NCBI RefSeq assembly: GCF_030704535.1
Contig: NC_081823.1
Location: 1,644,501-1,708,500 of the forward strand
From: Vitis vinifera
Lineage: Eukaryota; Streptophyta; Magnoliopsida; Vitales; Vitaceae
Direction of reading: 5' to 3'
Length of the DNA stretch: 64,000 nucleotides
Below are positions 46,848-59,124 of this stretch, one piece after another (positions within the stretch are counted from its first letter, which is position 1; each line of letters begins with the position of its first letter). The translations under genes were made by a program, and so were the position numbers. The notes under the pieces are model-generated. The model worked only from the letters and a program-made list of their open reading frames with translations, was not told the DNA's origin and did no database searches.

Positions 46848-49800
46848 GGTAGTTTCTGCATTTTTATGTTTTCAGGTTTCAGATTGGTTTTTATGATTTT
46901 GTCTGTCACTTGGGAGAAGTAGGAATTTTGCGTGCTTTGATGATTAGTTTGACTGTCTTGCTATGTTTGTGCTTGATATGTGAAGACCTCCCACTCTTCT
47001 GACTTTGTAAATGTCCTAGTTGATTATTTCTTTTCTTTGTCTTCTCCTCTCCATGGATCTTGTATGGTGATCCTTGTGCCTTCTTTGCATTGCTTGTCCG
47101 TGTGTCTGTGTTTCCTTTTGTGCTTGATTTGTGTTTTTTGCCTTTGCTTTCTCTTATTTTTATAATTGTTTTATATGGCTAGCTTTCTAAGGGACAATTC
47201 AAGGCTTTGTTTCAATTTTCATTGTTGTCTTGTAATTTATTGTCAAATTACTTGCTATGCATGTTGCTTTCTGATGATTTCTTCCTGTACAGGAATGTAT
47301 GTTTTGCGGTATTCATCAATTCTTGTCATTCCTTTTGTCTCTTTCATATCTTTAGACATGAATTAATTGAATTTGTAAGGATGGGTGTTTTATACCTGAG
47401 CAGAGCAGATAGTGATGCGACTTTGGAGGTGTTGGTGGGTTTGTTGGGGGTTATGAGTGCTTGATTAATCTGATACATGGCATTCTAATGGTTTCTTTTG
47501 GATGACAAAATTTGGGTTGAACACTTAGTTCTGCCTGAAATTTGACTAGGTTAGGTGCTCAAATATGGTCTTACCAAAATTTTATCAGGTTTTTCATTTA
47601 GTGATATATAATTTAGCTATTATACTGTGGTGTATGTATTCCATAGTTGAGTTGTAAATGCAGATGACAAAGGGGATTGGACTTTTAATAACCTGGCTTT
47701 TCTAAACAAGTTTTAGACAAGAATCCTTTTTGGTGAACTTGTTTGGAAAACTATGAACTGTACAAATTTTTTTGTTGGGTTCCTTTTTTTTTTTTGGGTA
47801 TTTTTTTCCTTCTTAAAAAAGAAATATGGAATCAAATCTGAAACCTTCCTCATCCTCACCCTAACCCTTGGCCACCTGAGCTAGGCCTCAGGGAACCCTA
47901 CAAAGATTGTATATATGGAAAACCATTCTTTGCTGTTGCTTAGTTTGTGGTTTTAACCGGGTGTATGGTTATTTCAATGTTTCAATTGTGGGTTAGCTTG
48001 TAGTGTAGATGTTAGGAAGTTAAAGCCAAAGTGTTAGCTGAGTGAGTTGTTAGTCATGCGTTGTAGGATTTATTACTTTTAAATGTTACATGGGAAGGTA
48101 TTTTGTTTCTACTGCATTGTGGGAGGACTTCTTGGTGTCTTGGTTTCCACTACTACATTTTTTTCTCTTCTTTTCCAGAAAGCAGTAATATATATATTTT
48201 TTTCTTTTTAATGATACCCTTCCAGAAATTAGTGTTGTTTTTGGTTTGACATTTGTGCATAAAAATCTTCCATTGATATTGCTTCCATTCTAGCTTGATT
48301 AATGGTAGGGCTGTTGTATGGCATCTCAGCCACCCACAGCATGGGGAAGTTGAGTATTGAAAATTACTTGAATTTGTCTTCAGAAAGAGGAATTTGGTTT
48401 GAAGAATTGTCTTCACAGATGAGTTATGTAGTGCTTTATATTCATTCTATGGGCAGCCTAGATGTTGCCTTAATTTGTTCTTGTTTTTTTCTGGTTGAAT
48501 ACAGCATACAACTATCTTAAAGGAGCACAATCTCTCCAACCTAGATGTTGTTAGGGAGTTAAAAATAAATATGGTTTGGGGCACTCTTGCAAGGTCATAA
48601 CATGGAATGAATTCTAACAAGAGAATAATTATAAGAGAGCGCTGGGGGCACTGTACTTGTTTTTATAACCTCTTTAGTTTATTTTATTTTATTTTGTGTC
48701 TCATTTTGTTGTATATCACTTTAGCACCTGTGAGGAAGCGGTGAACACTAAATAGAATGTTGTGGAGAACTCACTTTAATAAGAATTTTCTTTGCCAATA
48801 TTTATGGTGAAGTTCAGAATTAAAATAAACACAAATATTGACCTTTAAGGAGCAGAATCTTTACACAGCAAAATGTCTTTTAAGGAGGTAAAATCAAAAT
48901 GGTGTATGTGGCATTCTTACTGATTATGAATGAGCTTTAACAAGAGGGAAAATGAAGGAGGAGGGGGGGGGGGGGCAGTTGGGTTTGGCATCCAGTATTG
49001 ATTTTACATCATTAGTTTTGTTGGGGTTTCTTCTATTTATTACCATTCGTTTGCATTAAATTAAGAATTCTTTGCATGGGTATTATTAAGCATGGAAACT
49101 TCTTGTAGTTAGTCTCTGCTTCTTGTTATCTATGTTGCTTGATCATGTTGCATGTTTATGCTTTAGATGTACTGAATGAGTTACAATACATTTTCTGCGC
49201 TTTGTTAGAATACTTAAAATAGCCATGAAATAAACTTGAGGCTTTTAGATTTAAGTTAGTATACTGTATATGAGTTTCCCACATCAAGGACTCAATACAA
49301 ATTTACAGAACTTGAGTAAAAACAAAGGACTTGAGTTTCCCACCTCAATATTTTCAGATTTGTGGCTGCCTGGGAGAATTCCCATATAGATCCTGTTCAT
49401 GGAAATCTCTTGCTCCTGCAATTCTCAACTCCAAGAACCTAAAGCTAGCATCTTCTTGTTGCCTCTGGATCCCGTTAATAAGTGATTGTTGTTGGGATGT
49501 TAGTATATGGCTCCAGTTGTATTTAGTGCTGTTTTATATGGCTGTTTTATCTGTAGGTGCATCTAGGTTGGATCTTGCTTGGTTCAGAGCCTGCTTACGT
49601 AAGGATAGATGTATATTAGGTTAGGGATCTGGAGTTATCTATGGTTGTTGCTGAGCTGTATGTTTGGGCCTTTATAGAGGTGACATCCAGGTCCTGCTTG
49701 TTGGCTTGGCAGTTCAAATGACCTTTTCAGTAGTACCCCCCATACCCCCTTCCCCCTCTACTCCCACCCCACAAACAGGTGCACCAAAAATAGGAAGGAA

Positions 49801-50650
49801 ACTTGATATACATGTCCTGTGAATGCTATGTAATTTTTTTTTGCTCCACTTTGTTCTCCTTGAATATATTTTTGTCATAGGTTTCTGCTAATCTCTGTGC
49901 GTTAAAGAAAGAAAATTGTTATTGGTTTGAATTATTTTAATATAATTTGAAATTAGATTTAGAACTTCTATTCAAATTGCTATGATTCAAAATCGGACTT
50001 GGAACTTTTTTTAATAAAAGTTATTGTTTTAATTCTGAATAAGAAGCTGTCCCTTTCTGACTGAGTAATAAACATGAAGTGGATAGGAATTAGGACCATA
50101 TGTATCTGGCTGCTTGTTTGCATGCTGGTCTTGTTTTTAAGATTTAAATGTAGAAATTAGATTATCAATGCCTTGAATTATATGAAATCATTTTGCACTT
50201 ATTGGTTGGTTGGGAAGAAATTTAGTATATCATGTATTCAGCTGCTTCTATAAGAAGGTGCAGTAGTTGTTTGCTTTTTTTATAATTTGCTTTAAGTTAG
50301 CATGAGCTCTGTTTTGCATGATGAATGTGAAATGATGGATTGAATTGTGAATGGATGTTTGATTCAGGTGTTTGACAGCTTTTTGGGCGCAGATGCTTTT
50401 AGTGGTTCTGGTGATTGCGTGAATGGAGACCGTATAAATTCTCGTTTGATGAGTTTATTACCTGTGCATTAAAGGCCACTTCTTCAGTTCATCTGCACCT
50501 TTGACATGTGGATCATTTCTGAGTGATGATGGTAGTCAGTTACTGAGTTAGACTAGTTTCTGTACTTCTTATCTGAAACCAATGTGCCTTTTGGCTTTTA
50601 TATTATAAATAATATAATTTTCATATTATAAGTATTGGATTTAAGTTTTA
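46848..50650 (+). other. Probable 3' UTR intron and last untranslated exon of UBA2C
   Basis: A donor TGAG|GTAGTT begins two bases after the stop codon, and a fitting acceptor TTTGATTCAG|GTGTTTGAC ends at 50367. The sequence 50368-50650 then reads like a terminal exon with AT-rich 3' end. No other gene is seen in this 3.8 kb. Small frames here lack any domain. It also holds a G run at about 48963 and a SINE copy. Confidence 0.4.
47790..47900 (-). mobile_element. tRNA-derived SINE, second copy (no clear target duplication)
   Basis: Read on the minus strand it starts CCTGAGGCCTAGCTCAGGTG, with the A box TAGCTCAGGTGG (47871-47883) and a B-box-like GATTTGATTCC (47828-47839). The GAGGCCTRGCTCARGTGG start is shared with the SINE at 30293-30401, so they belong to one family. 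Flanks are T-rich and no exact direct repeat was found. Confidence 0.6.
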
Positions 50651-52264
50651 CTGCCTAAGTGTATGGTGGTTGATATTAAAACTGTTCTTTTACATTCTTG
50701 CAATTTTCCCTGTGTGGTGGTTTGTTTGGCTCTCTCTTAATTTGGGTGGTGCTCATGTGGTTTGGTGTGAGAAGAGCTATAGCTATGGTTGCATATGGGT
50801 AAAATATGTATTTATAATTTTGTATACCTTATGGCTGTCAGCATTTTTTCATAAGAAATGATCCGTCTAAAATTTAAATTACCAACAAATGGATAATGTA
50901 AGAAGTAAGTATGCTATGGATAGTAGTGGAAGGAGTAAAGCTCAAGGTAAATAACTATAGTGATAAATGATGAGGGGGTTTGTCAGTCCTTGGTTTGCTA
51001 TTGTGGCTTGTGTAAGTGGAAGGAGGACTTGGCTAACCTTTATCTCATACATTGCAGGGGTCACATTTTTTAGCATCTTGTATTCTCCTTCTTTTGGTTT
51101 TCTTGTGTGATACCTTTGTTGGTCAAGAATTTAATGCTCATAGAATTTTTGAGGACATTGAATGCTTGGCTGAGGCTTTAAAGGAGTTCTTTGTAAAGGT
51201 CTTGTTTGATTGTTTGAGGGGCTAAGCCTTTTTTTTTAACTTTTCTTTCTTGGGGTTTTCTATAGGGTGGGTTGTGGGGTTTGGTTGGAAGTGTGTCAAT
51301 TTCTTGGTGACAGGGCTAGATTGTAAGAGGGCCTTTGTCTTTGTTGTTGTTGATATATTTTTTTTTAGTGCACGCAATTCACTTCCTAAATATCCAACAT
51401 CCACTCCCCCTTCTTGATACAACTTTTATTTTCTTATTAAAAAAACGATTCAACTTTTTTAGTTGTGTTGGATTTTGTCTTCCTTTAGTATTTTCATTTC
51501 ATGCCCATATATGATTTGTAAAGGTTTTGTTTAGTTGGATTGTTTGATGGTTGACACTGTAGTCTGTAGCTAATAAAGTAAGGAATTTGAATGCACTTGC
51601 TTAAACTAAAATCAATTTTATCCCTTTGTTGCCTATCCTTTCTTATGGAATCCAAGTTCATGCCAATTGAGATTGACCATGTGAACTAGAATAGGGCCAT
51701 CTTGTTAATCCAATGAAATACTAGATCATTACTCCTAGATATGACTAGCATAGGTTTTTCATATGGATTTCTGGTCTTGCATGTAGTTCATTGTATTTGT
51801 GTATTCCTTCCTTGGGTGTGATTTCCCTTATTGTTATTCTCTCACTCATATAGTTCTTATGTGAGGTACAATCCAGCTGTACATACCTTTGTTGCTTCTT
51901 TTAAAACCTTGTATGTGGAAGATCAAATTCAATTTATTTGTTATGATCCCTCATATCAAGTGCTATGCTGCTCTTCTTCAATAACTCTTAAAGCTATGAA
52001 TTCATTGGCTCATCTTCCATTCCAATTGAGGAATCAAGAGTCCTCTTTTTCTTGCCTACTACTAATTTTTGTGTACCAACACCTCATCTAGATTTCTAAA
52101 GACCCTTAAAAGTTTAAATCCGTCATCAACCTTTGAACCTCCTATTGAGATACATAACCTAGGAAGCACTTTGGTCAATCTACACTCCTAATAAGACCTC
52201 CAACAACATACAACTATTCACCTTAACAATATGGTATTTCTTCTTTGGAGAAAGTCCATACTCC
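50651..52264. other. Gene-free stretch with a possible LINE tail
   Basis: No gene is supported. At 51385-51450 the text CCCCCTTCTTGATACAACTT ... TTATTAAAAAAAC resembles the 3' end of the LINE family seen at 55472-55819. The upstream part does not read as LINE protein, so only the tail is suggested. Confidence 0.35.
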
Positions 52265-52990
52265 TTTATTTATATATATATAGGTAAAGAAGATTTGTAT
52301 TAAGAAAAGGAGAGTATACACAATGTATACAAAATAGATAAAAGACCAAAAAGGGTGCGAAGACATAAAAACTTGCTATCGCGCTCTTACCAAAAATCTA
52401 TCCAATCAACAAAGTTTAACAACGATAAAGAACCATCGTCAATATACAATCTAATCCAATCCTAAAAAAGATACCAAAAAGAATTTTTAATTGTGTGGTC
52501 TATGCTTTCATAGTTGTCAATAGCCCTTTTATTCCTCTCCTGCCATAAAGTCTGAAACAAATACAATAGAACAACCTTCCAAGTCTTTTTCCTCTTTTTT
52601 ACCAACAAAGGACCCATGCCAGCTCAGAAGGATCTCTCTAACTGAACAGTGCATCACCCATTAAATATTGAAAAGTGCAGAGATTAGTTGCTACAGAAGA
52701 CAAGTTTTTGAATAATGAATGAGGATATAGTCACTTGTTTCTTCTTCTTCCTTACACAAGAAGCATCTATTAAGAATCTTCCAGCCCCTCCTTGTGAGTT
52801 GATCTAGAATCTTGTCTCAAGTTGCTTCCCAAGCAACAAAGTTGATTCTCAGAGGCACCCAAGAATTCCAAACAATTCCATAAGGTAGCTACTCTGCTTT
52901 CCTATTTGCCAAAGAGAAGTAGGACTTAATAGAAAAAGTACCATCCTTTGTAGGCAACCATACCATAACATCATTAGTCTCCAAAGTTCA
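52265..52990 (-). mobile_element. LINE (L1-type) 3' fragment with reverse-transcriptase zinc-binding region
   Basis: On the minus strand from about 52980 the frame reads DVMVWLPTKDGTFSIKSYFS, then after a stop WNSWVPLRINFVAWEA, then CFLCKEEEETSDYILIH, and later the LWQERN block. These are the zinc-binding (zf-RVT) region and tail of plant L1 ORF2. Several in-frame stops show it is dead. The end near 52265 is AT-rich (TATATATATA) instead of a clean poly(A). Confidence 0.75.
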
Positions 52991-53029
52991 TATTCCTACA
53001 CACTATAAGCAAGCAATGGAACATGAATA

Positions 53030-54774
53030 TTGAATAGAAGTGAAATTCCAAGCCTTGCAAGGTAATAATACTTGGGAAGGGTTTTGTTCCTATACCTCCA
53101 AATTCTTCAATTATTAGGATTACATGGATTTTGATATTTTAAGTTAAAGTGGCTCTTTGGGTATGACTCAATTAATGGACCACAATTGTGAATGAGGGTA
53201 CAAAATTGACCATGAAGAGACTTCAATACTAGTTGCCTAAATGATGATGGGGTGAATGATTTTACCTATTGCATGTGTCAACCATTTGTCTTTATACCAA
53301 ATGGATGTAAAGAATGCATTTCTCTTAACCAATCTTAAAGAAATTGTGTACAGGAAATAATCCCTTGGATAACCATTTTCAAACCATAATCATGTTTATC
53401 AAAAAATATCTTTATGGATTAAAATGAACTCCCAATGCATGGTTTGACAAGTTTGAATTGACTATAAGCAAGGTGGTACATGAATGTTAGGGTATGACAA
53501 TGGGGGCAAAACTTTGGGTGTTAGAAGATAATCATGCTTGGTGTTTGGTTGTTGGTCCTCTAGATTCTTCAATCACTTGAGTTAATGGATTTTTTGTTTT
53601 TCTGTTGAGAGAAAATTCAATGGGTCTTTTGTATTAATGTGTGAACCTTTTTGGCTATTAGCATCTGTCAACCATTTTTCTTCACGCCAAATAGATGTAA
53701 AGAATGCATTTCTTCAACACAATCTTAAAGAAATTGTTTACATGAGGTTCCTCCTTAATATCCATAGATGACACAAAATCATGTTTGCCAACTTAAAAAA
53801 TCACTTCATGAATGGAAACAAGCTCCTTATGCTTGATTGCTAAGATTCAATCAATTATAGCTGAATTAGATTTCAATGGAACCTCATTTCATCATTGGAT
53901 TTCAAGGAAAACTTTAAATGACCTCATTGTTTTGTTAATATACGTGATGGTATAAACATTATGGGCGGTGATAGCAAAGGCATTAAAGAGTTGAAACAAT
54001 TTCTTCATTCATCTTTTTGTATGAAAATTCTTGGTACAGATTCCTTTAGTATTAGAAGTGTCCTATTCCAATATTGGTATTATTATTAGCCAATAACATT
54101 ACTCTAGATTTGATCCAATTGACCAATCTAATGTGACTATGGTGCTTCTATTTTTAATCTTTCGTTATACCAATGCCTTAGGTAGGAATCTCATATATGA
54201 TATTTGTTACCATTACTAGACCTGGTGTTCCACAGCATTCATTTATTTGTGTCACATACTTGACAACTTGTCCTTACCATAGTGTCATTCATTAGCGTTC
54301 ATTGCATCCATACTCCTCTTTTTTCCTCATCAGCTACGTTGTCGGGCAAGGTGCCTAGACACTTGATGTTTCAGGGGCCATTGGTGTATGTTTTTAGAGG
54401 GGACTTTTTAATATCTTGGAAGTGTAAGAAGTAAGGTTGGCTATCAAAATCATTGATGAAGTCTAAGTACGATTTTGTATTGAGATAGTTTTGAAAATGT
54501 TTGGTTTCAAGAACTTATTCAAGACCCAAAGGTTCTTGTTATATCAACTACACCATTTTAAGCAAACAACATTGGTACTATCCTTGCCTTGAATACTCTC
54601 TATCATGAGTTTATCAAGTATGTTGAAGTAGATCTACACCATATCCATTCTTTTGCAAAATATTCTCCTATGCCTTGTCTCCCTCATAATCAAATAGCTA
54701 ATATCTTCACAAACCCTATGCCTAGGGAATGGCATGACTTTTGTTCAGTGTGGTGCTTCTTAATCTCCCCCTCA

Positions 54775-54780
<6 letters not shown>
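53030..54780 (+). mobile_element. Degenerate Copia pol remnant
   Basis: Plus-strand fragments read as Copia reverse transcriptase: QMDVKNAFLLTNLKEIVY at about 53298 and again QIDVKNAFLQHNLKEIVYM at about 53690. Later fragments of the RT interior follow, and an RNase H end resembling NQIANIFTNPMPREWHD at about 54690. Many stops and frameshifts are present and no LTRs were found. The duplicated DVKNAFL block has an offset of 392 bases. Confidence 0.75.

Positions 54781-54809
<29 letters not shown>
54779..54809. repeat. (GA)n microsatellite followed by a G run
   Basis: About 15 GA units directly follow the Copia remnant, then AAAA and eight G. Confidence 0.95.
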
Positions 54810-54813
<4 letters not shown>

Positions 54814-54829
54814 GGGGGGTGTGAAAAAG

Positions 54830-55457
54830 GATAGGGTCTTCTTGATATGCACAACTAAACCATCGCTCCTATGCATGTCATCACACAAATAATATATATT
54901 ATATTATATTCACACATACTATTGTGTTGTAGATAATTCCTTGTCATAGTTGTTGCCTTGTGAAACACATCCTCTTTTTTTTTTTTTTTTTTGTATCTTA
55001 TATTGTATCCACGTGTAGTTCTTCATGCAAAAAACAAAATAAATAAATGCTTACATGGGTGAAATTCATATATATCGGAAGCATGAAGTGTAGAATAATA
55101 TAGAATCAATTTCAAGAGAGATAATTGGATCTAAGGAGTTAAATTATGCTGTACCATTTAAAAACATTGATCAATGGAGTTTTGAAGATTTTAATTTAAT
55201 AAAATGAGTTTAAAGCATAGATTAATCACATGTATACTTATATGTATTGTTGATATATATGTCTTAGTATTGTTGATATATATATATAGTAAAAAATTTA
55301 TTCGACAATTACCATTTTTTCAATGTTAATATTCAATTTACATGACAATTCTATAATGTTCATTGCAAGAATAAATTCACTTTGAACATTTCATGCACTT
55401 GCACTCCACAATAGGAATGTAGCTTTTTGGGTACAGTTGTTTAACAAGTAATATTAT
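54830..55457. other. Gene-free AT-rich DNA
   Basis: No coding signal, RNA gene or complete element is visible. There is a poly-T run near 54975. Confidence 0.5.
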
Positions 55458-55833
55458 GATTCTTTTAAGGACAAGAAGCAAGAAAGGTTTGGCGGGCAGC
55501 TCCTCTTTGCTTATTTTGGACGATTTGGAAGGAAAGAAATATGATAGTTTTTGATAATGAGGTCCTGTTGGTTCAAAGATTGAAAAATTCCTTTATTTGT
55601 AATCTCTTTTCTTGGGCTAAATCTTCTATAGTTGTGGGCCCCTTAACTTTGTTTAACTTTGTGGACTGGTTGGGTTCTTGTTGAGGGCTGGTGAGTGCTT
55701 GTCCCTTTTGTTTCCTGTTTTTAGATGACGCTTGTATACTCCCTATATGCTCTGGGTCGCCTTTCAAGCACCCTTTGTCTAATTTATCCTTGTGCGTTTA
55801 TCTATAAAAAAAAAAATAGGATTCTTTTAAGGA
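55458..55833 (+). mobile_element. 5'-truncated LINE with 14-bp target duplication
   Basis: GATTCTTTTAAGGA at 55458-55471 and 55820-55833 flanks 55472-55819. The insert reads as the end of L1 ORF2: KEARKVWRAAPLCLFWTIWK, then ERNMIVFDNE, later LFNFVDWLGSC followed by a stop, an untranslated tail and poly(A) at 55806-55816. The frame of the ORF2 end is intact, so the insertion is probably young. Confidence 0.88.
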
Positions 55834-56166
55834 AAAAAAAATTTTGAATATGATTTTTCTTAGGAACTGAAAAATAGTTAAAAGATGTATGTATTGTTTT
55901 GTATCATGCATCATATCATGTATCATTTATGTATCTTAAGGTTAAGATATGCTAGATTTTATTAATTATGTTGTGCATAATAAGTTCTTAACAACTATGC
56001 CCCTTGTATTTATTTTCTTTCCTTTTGTGTAATTTCCTTTATTTGCCCTTCTTCCTTTACCTTTCAATTTCCATTTAAAATACAATCCAGTTTTAAACAC
56101 CTTTCTTGCTTTGTAAAATCTAATATGAAATCTGCCAAGGGCTCTGTACATGAGAATCGACTATTC

Positions 56167-56228
56167 ATAATGCTATGGATGTTTGTGTGCTTATCAAGGA
56201 AAAAAAAGAAGATAATGGTATAGATGTT
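56167..56228 (+). mobile_element. Possible tail-only LINE insertion
   Basis: ATAATGCTATGGATGTT (56167-56183) and ATAATGGTATAGATGTT (56212-56228) match at 15 of 17 bases. They flank a 28-base insert with GTGCTTATCAAGGAAAAAAA, the LINE tail seen elsewhere. The mismatches make it less certain than the other tail-only copies. Confidence 0.45.
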
Positions 56229-57402
56229 GATGGGCGATGTGGTGGAATATTTGGTATGGTCTTTGGTGGTTTTGCTTTCCTTTTGGCTTCTTGATGCATA
56301 TTTGATTATGCTCCCTGTTCTGGTTTGTCCATTTTTCTAGATGTGCCTAAATTCATAGGGTCATGAGGTTTGGAGTTTTTTTAGTGGGTGTTTTTGTTTC
56401 ATTGAAAAGATTCCATGAGTTTGTACCTTGTATTTGTACCAGTGATGATTCTGTGGGAAATTTGGATTGTGCAGAAATGGTGTTATTGCCTGTCCTACAC
56501 TTCTGTTCCCTTTTGGTTGCCTTGTCCAGACTTTTGTTTCTGATTTATTATGAAGTTGAGTGTGTATGAAAACTGTTGAATTCCCAAAATGTAGTGGCTT
56601 TGTTATTGAATGACCTGTTGTATCCCTAGTACTCAAGATTAGTGTGCCAGAAGCTCAATGTCTTGTAGGAGACTGTTCTGTAGGTTAAGAAGGCCAGACT
56701 GTTCTGCTTCCTCTCCTTAAAGTCCCTTGTCAAATAGGCCAAACCTTGCATCTATTAGTATGACCATTTGTGTATTCTTGGATCAATCTGGGTTACCTTT
56801 TTCATTCAAGTGACTGTTTAGGTTCATGTGACATTGATCATCAGTTTTAGTTGTTTCCTTCTTATTCTAAGTAATTGTGTTTTCACGTTGATTCGGATTA
56901 ATGTTAATATTCCTCCTCTCATCAATTGTTCAAATTTCTGTGAATTTTGTGCCGGAAAACCTCTGGTGTCTTGTCTCTGAGTCCGCTGGGCATGACAGAA
57001 CAATGATGTGAACATGTGTTCATATGTGAATTATTTCACATACTAACATTTGCAGAAATTCAAACCGGTCCCCCCAGCAATTGCAGTTCAAATTGGTTCT
57101 GAGTTTTCTGAAATGTGTAGGCAGATAATATTTTACTGCATTTTGGAAAAACCCATGACATGGAGGAAACCTTTGTATGTAACTTTACTTTTTTTTTTTT
57201 TTGGTTTTTAATTTAAGTCCATTTTTTGTGACCTATTGTTCACTTTTCCTTTTTTCCCTTATAATTTTATTAGTTTGAAATTGAAGCATCATGAGGCTCC
57301 ATAGACTCGTATTGGAAGAGACGGGAAATAGAAAATGTAGAAGATTTTTATTGGAAGAAAATTGGGTCCACTTTTCCATTAGATGAATAATCTAATGATT
57401 TA

Positions 57403-57522
57403 AAGTGCGTTTGGTAGTGATTTTAAGAAGTGTTTCTAGTATTTTTTATGCTTAAAAAATAAAAAAAATTTAAGTGTTAAAAGGAGTAGAAACATTTTCT
57501 AAAATCACTATCAAATATGTTA
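57403..57522. mobile_element. Small inverted-repeat element (hAT-like MITE)
   Basis: The left arm TTTGGTAGTGATTTTAAGAA with GTGTTTCTA, and the reverse complement of the right arm TTTGATAGTGATTTTAGAAA with ATGTTTCTA, form a hairpin of about 120 bases. The GTGCGTTTGGTAGTG start resembles plant hAT-type MITEs. The target duplication is unclear. Confidence 0.55.
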
Positions 57523-57529
57523 ACTATCT

Positions 57530-59040
57530 TTTTCGAGAAGTGTTTTTGAAAATAGTTTTGATTGTTTTTGAAAACTGATTTTCAATGTCTAATTGAGAAT
57601 TGAAATGCCTTTTAACATGATTTTTATGTTTTTAAATGTGTTTTACCAACTGGTGCCTTGTTTTTAATTTGATTATTTTTCATGTATATAATTATTTTTC
57701 AAAATGATTCTCAAAAACTACTAGAAGTTGTTAAATGTATTTTGCTTTTTGTTTTTTTGTTCTTTTGGTTTTTTTTTTTGTGAAACAAAAATACTGGTTT
57801 AAAAAATAGTTGGCAATCAAAGCCTATATTTTTTAATTTTAGTTGTAAAATTAGTTCATTGGTTATTGTTAAACAAATGAATCAACACAAGAGTGGGATG
57901 AAAATTAGACAATTTTGGGAATTTTTTTTATAATAACTTTTTGTTCTCCACAATAAAAAGTATAGAAAACACGTGATGAAAAATTGTTTTTTATTTTCTG
58001 TTTTTAATAATGTATTTTTTTATTAATAATAGAAAATATGGGGTTTTGAAGAAATTCTTTTAGTTATTTTTTATTGTTTTAATTTGATTTTTTAATGATT
58101 ATTTTAAGAAATAATTATATAAATATGTAAAATGACAGAAATTATTTAAAACTTAAATAGAATATTTAGGATTAGAATTGGAAGATAGTTGAAAGGTATT
58201 TTTGGGAATAATGGGATGATTTGGTAAAAGTTATATGTAATATAAATTATTTTTAAATAGTTGAAGATAATATTAATTTAAAATATTTGAAAATTATTTT
58301 CTATATATTTTTATATCAGTGAATCAAATCTTACTTTTTCAAAAATAAAAAAAATTATATATAAATTTAACTAATATATGGGGAGATCCTTCTAAATAAA
58401 CTTTTCTCTGGATGCCTTTCAAAAATACATACTAAATAGTCATTAAGTGTGTAAGTGTAAACTCCAATCATAAAAATATTAATTATGAAATAATGAAATT
58501 TATTTTCGATTACTTAACATTAAAATTTAATTAAAAAAATTATCATCACAGTAAATGTAATGAAAATTAATTAGTAATTTATAAAATTTTAAACTAAGAA
58601 AAATAATAAATAAAATAGGTTTAAATAAGTATGGAAAAATAATTTTTAAATTTTTTTAATCATTAACTTCACTTTTTAAAAAAAAAATTAAAAAAATGGA
58701 TGAGAAAAAAAATTATCTTTTAGATATGAAGGAAACAAAATTATTAAATGAATTATGGAAAGTTCTTTACTTTATTCCAAAAAAATTCTCTCAAATTTTC
58801 TTCTTTTCAATCCAATTATCAATATATTGCTCTTTTAATTTCTAACCCTATTGATACTTTCCCTCTAACCAAACATCCCTAATAATGGGACAATTTAGCA
58901 AAATAATAACTGTGGGATAAATTTGTTTAAATTTTTATGTAAGTTTAGAAAAAATTACAAATTAAGAAAAATATTTTTTTTTGAAAAAATTAAAGAGAAA
59001 ACCCACTTGCCTTCCCAAATTTAGCGTTAGGTATTTGCAT
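57530..59040. other. AT-rich intergenic DNA
   Basis: No gene is seen. 58245-58345 (AATAGTTGAAGATAA ... ATATCAGTGAATCAAATCTT) resembles one inverted-repeat arm of the Mutator-like element at 18590-19476, without a recognisable partner arm. Confidence 0.4.
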
Positions 59041-59104
59041 CTAGAGCCGATCAAGTGGGAGGTTAACAGTGGTTGCGGAAAGTGACACCGTTTGGAGATT
59101 ATCG

Positions 59105-59118
59105 AAACGACGTCGTTT
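59105..59118. promoter_or_regulatory. Perfect 14-bp palindrome AAACGACGTCGTTT in the promoter of the last gene
   Basis: AAACGACGTCGTTT is self-complementary and centred on GACGTC, the C-box type core bound by plant bZIP factors. It is followed directly by TTATATA (59117-59123), a possible TATA box. A similar, imperfect ACGACGTTGTTTC lies at 2338-2350 at the start of the DJ-1 gene. Confidence 0.55.
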
Positions 59119-59124
59119 TATATA

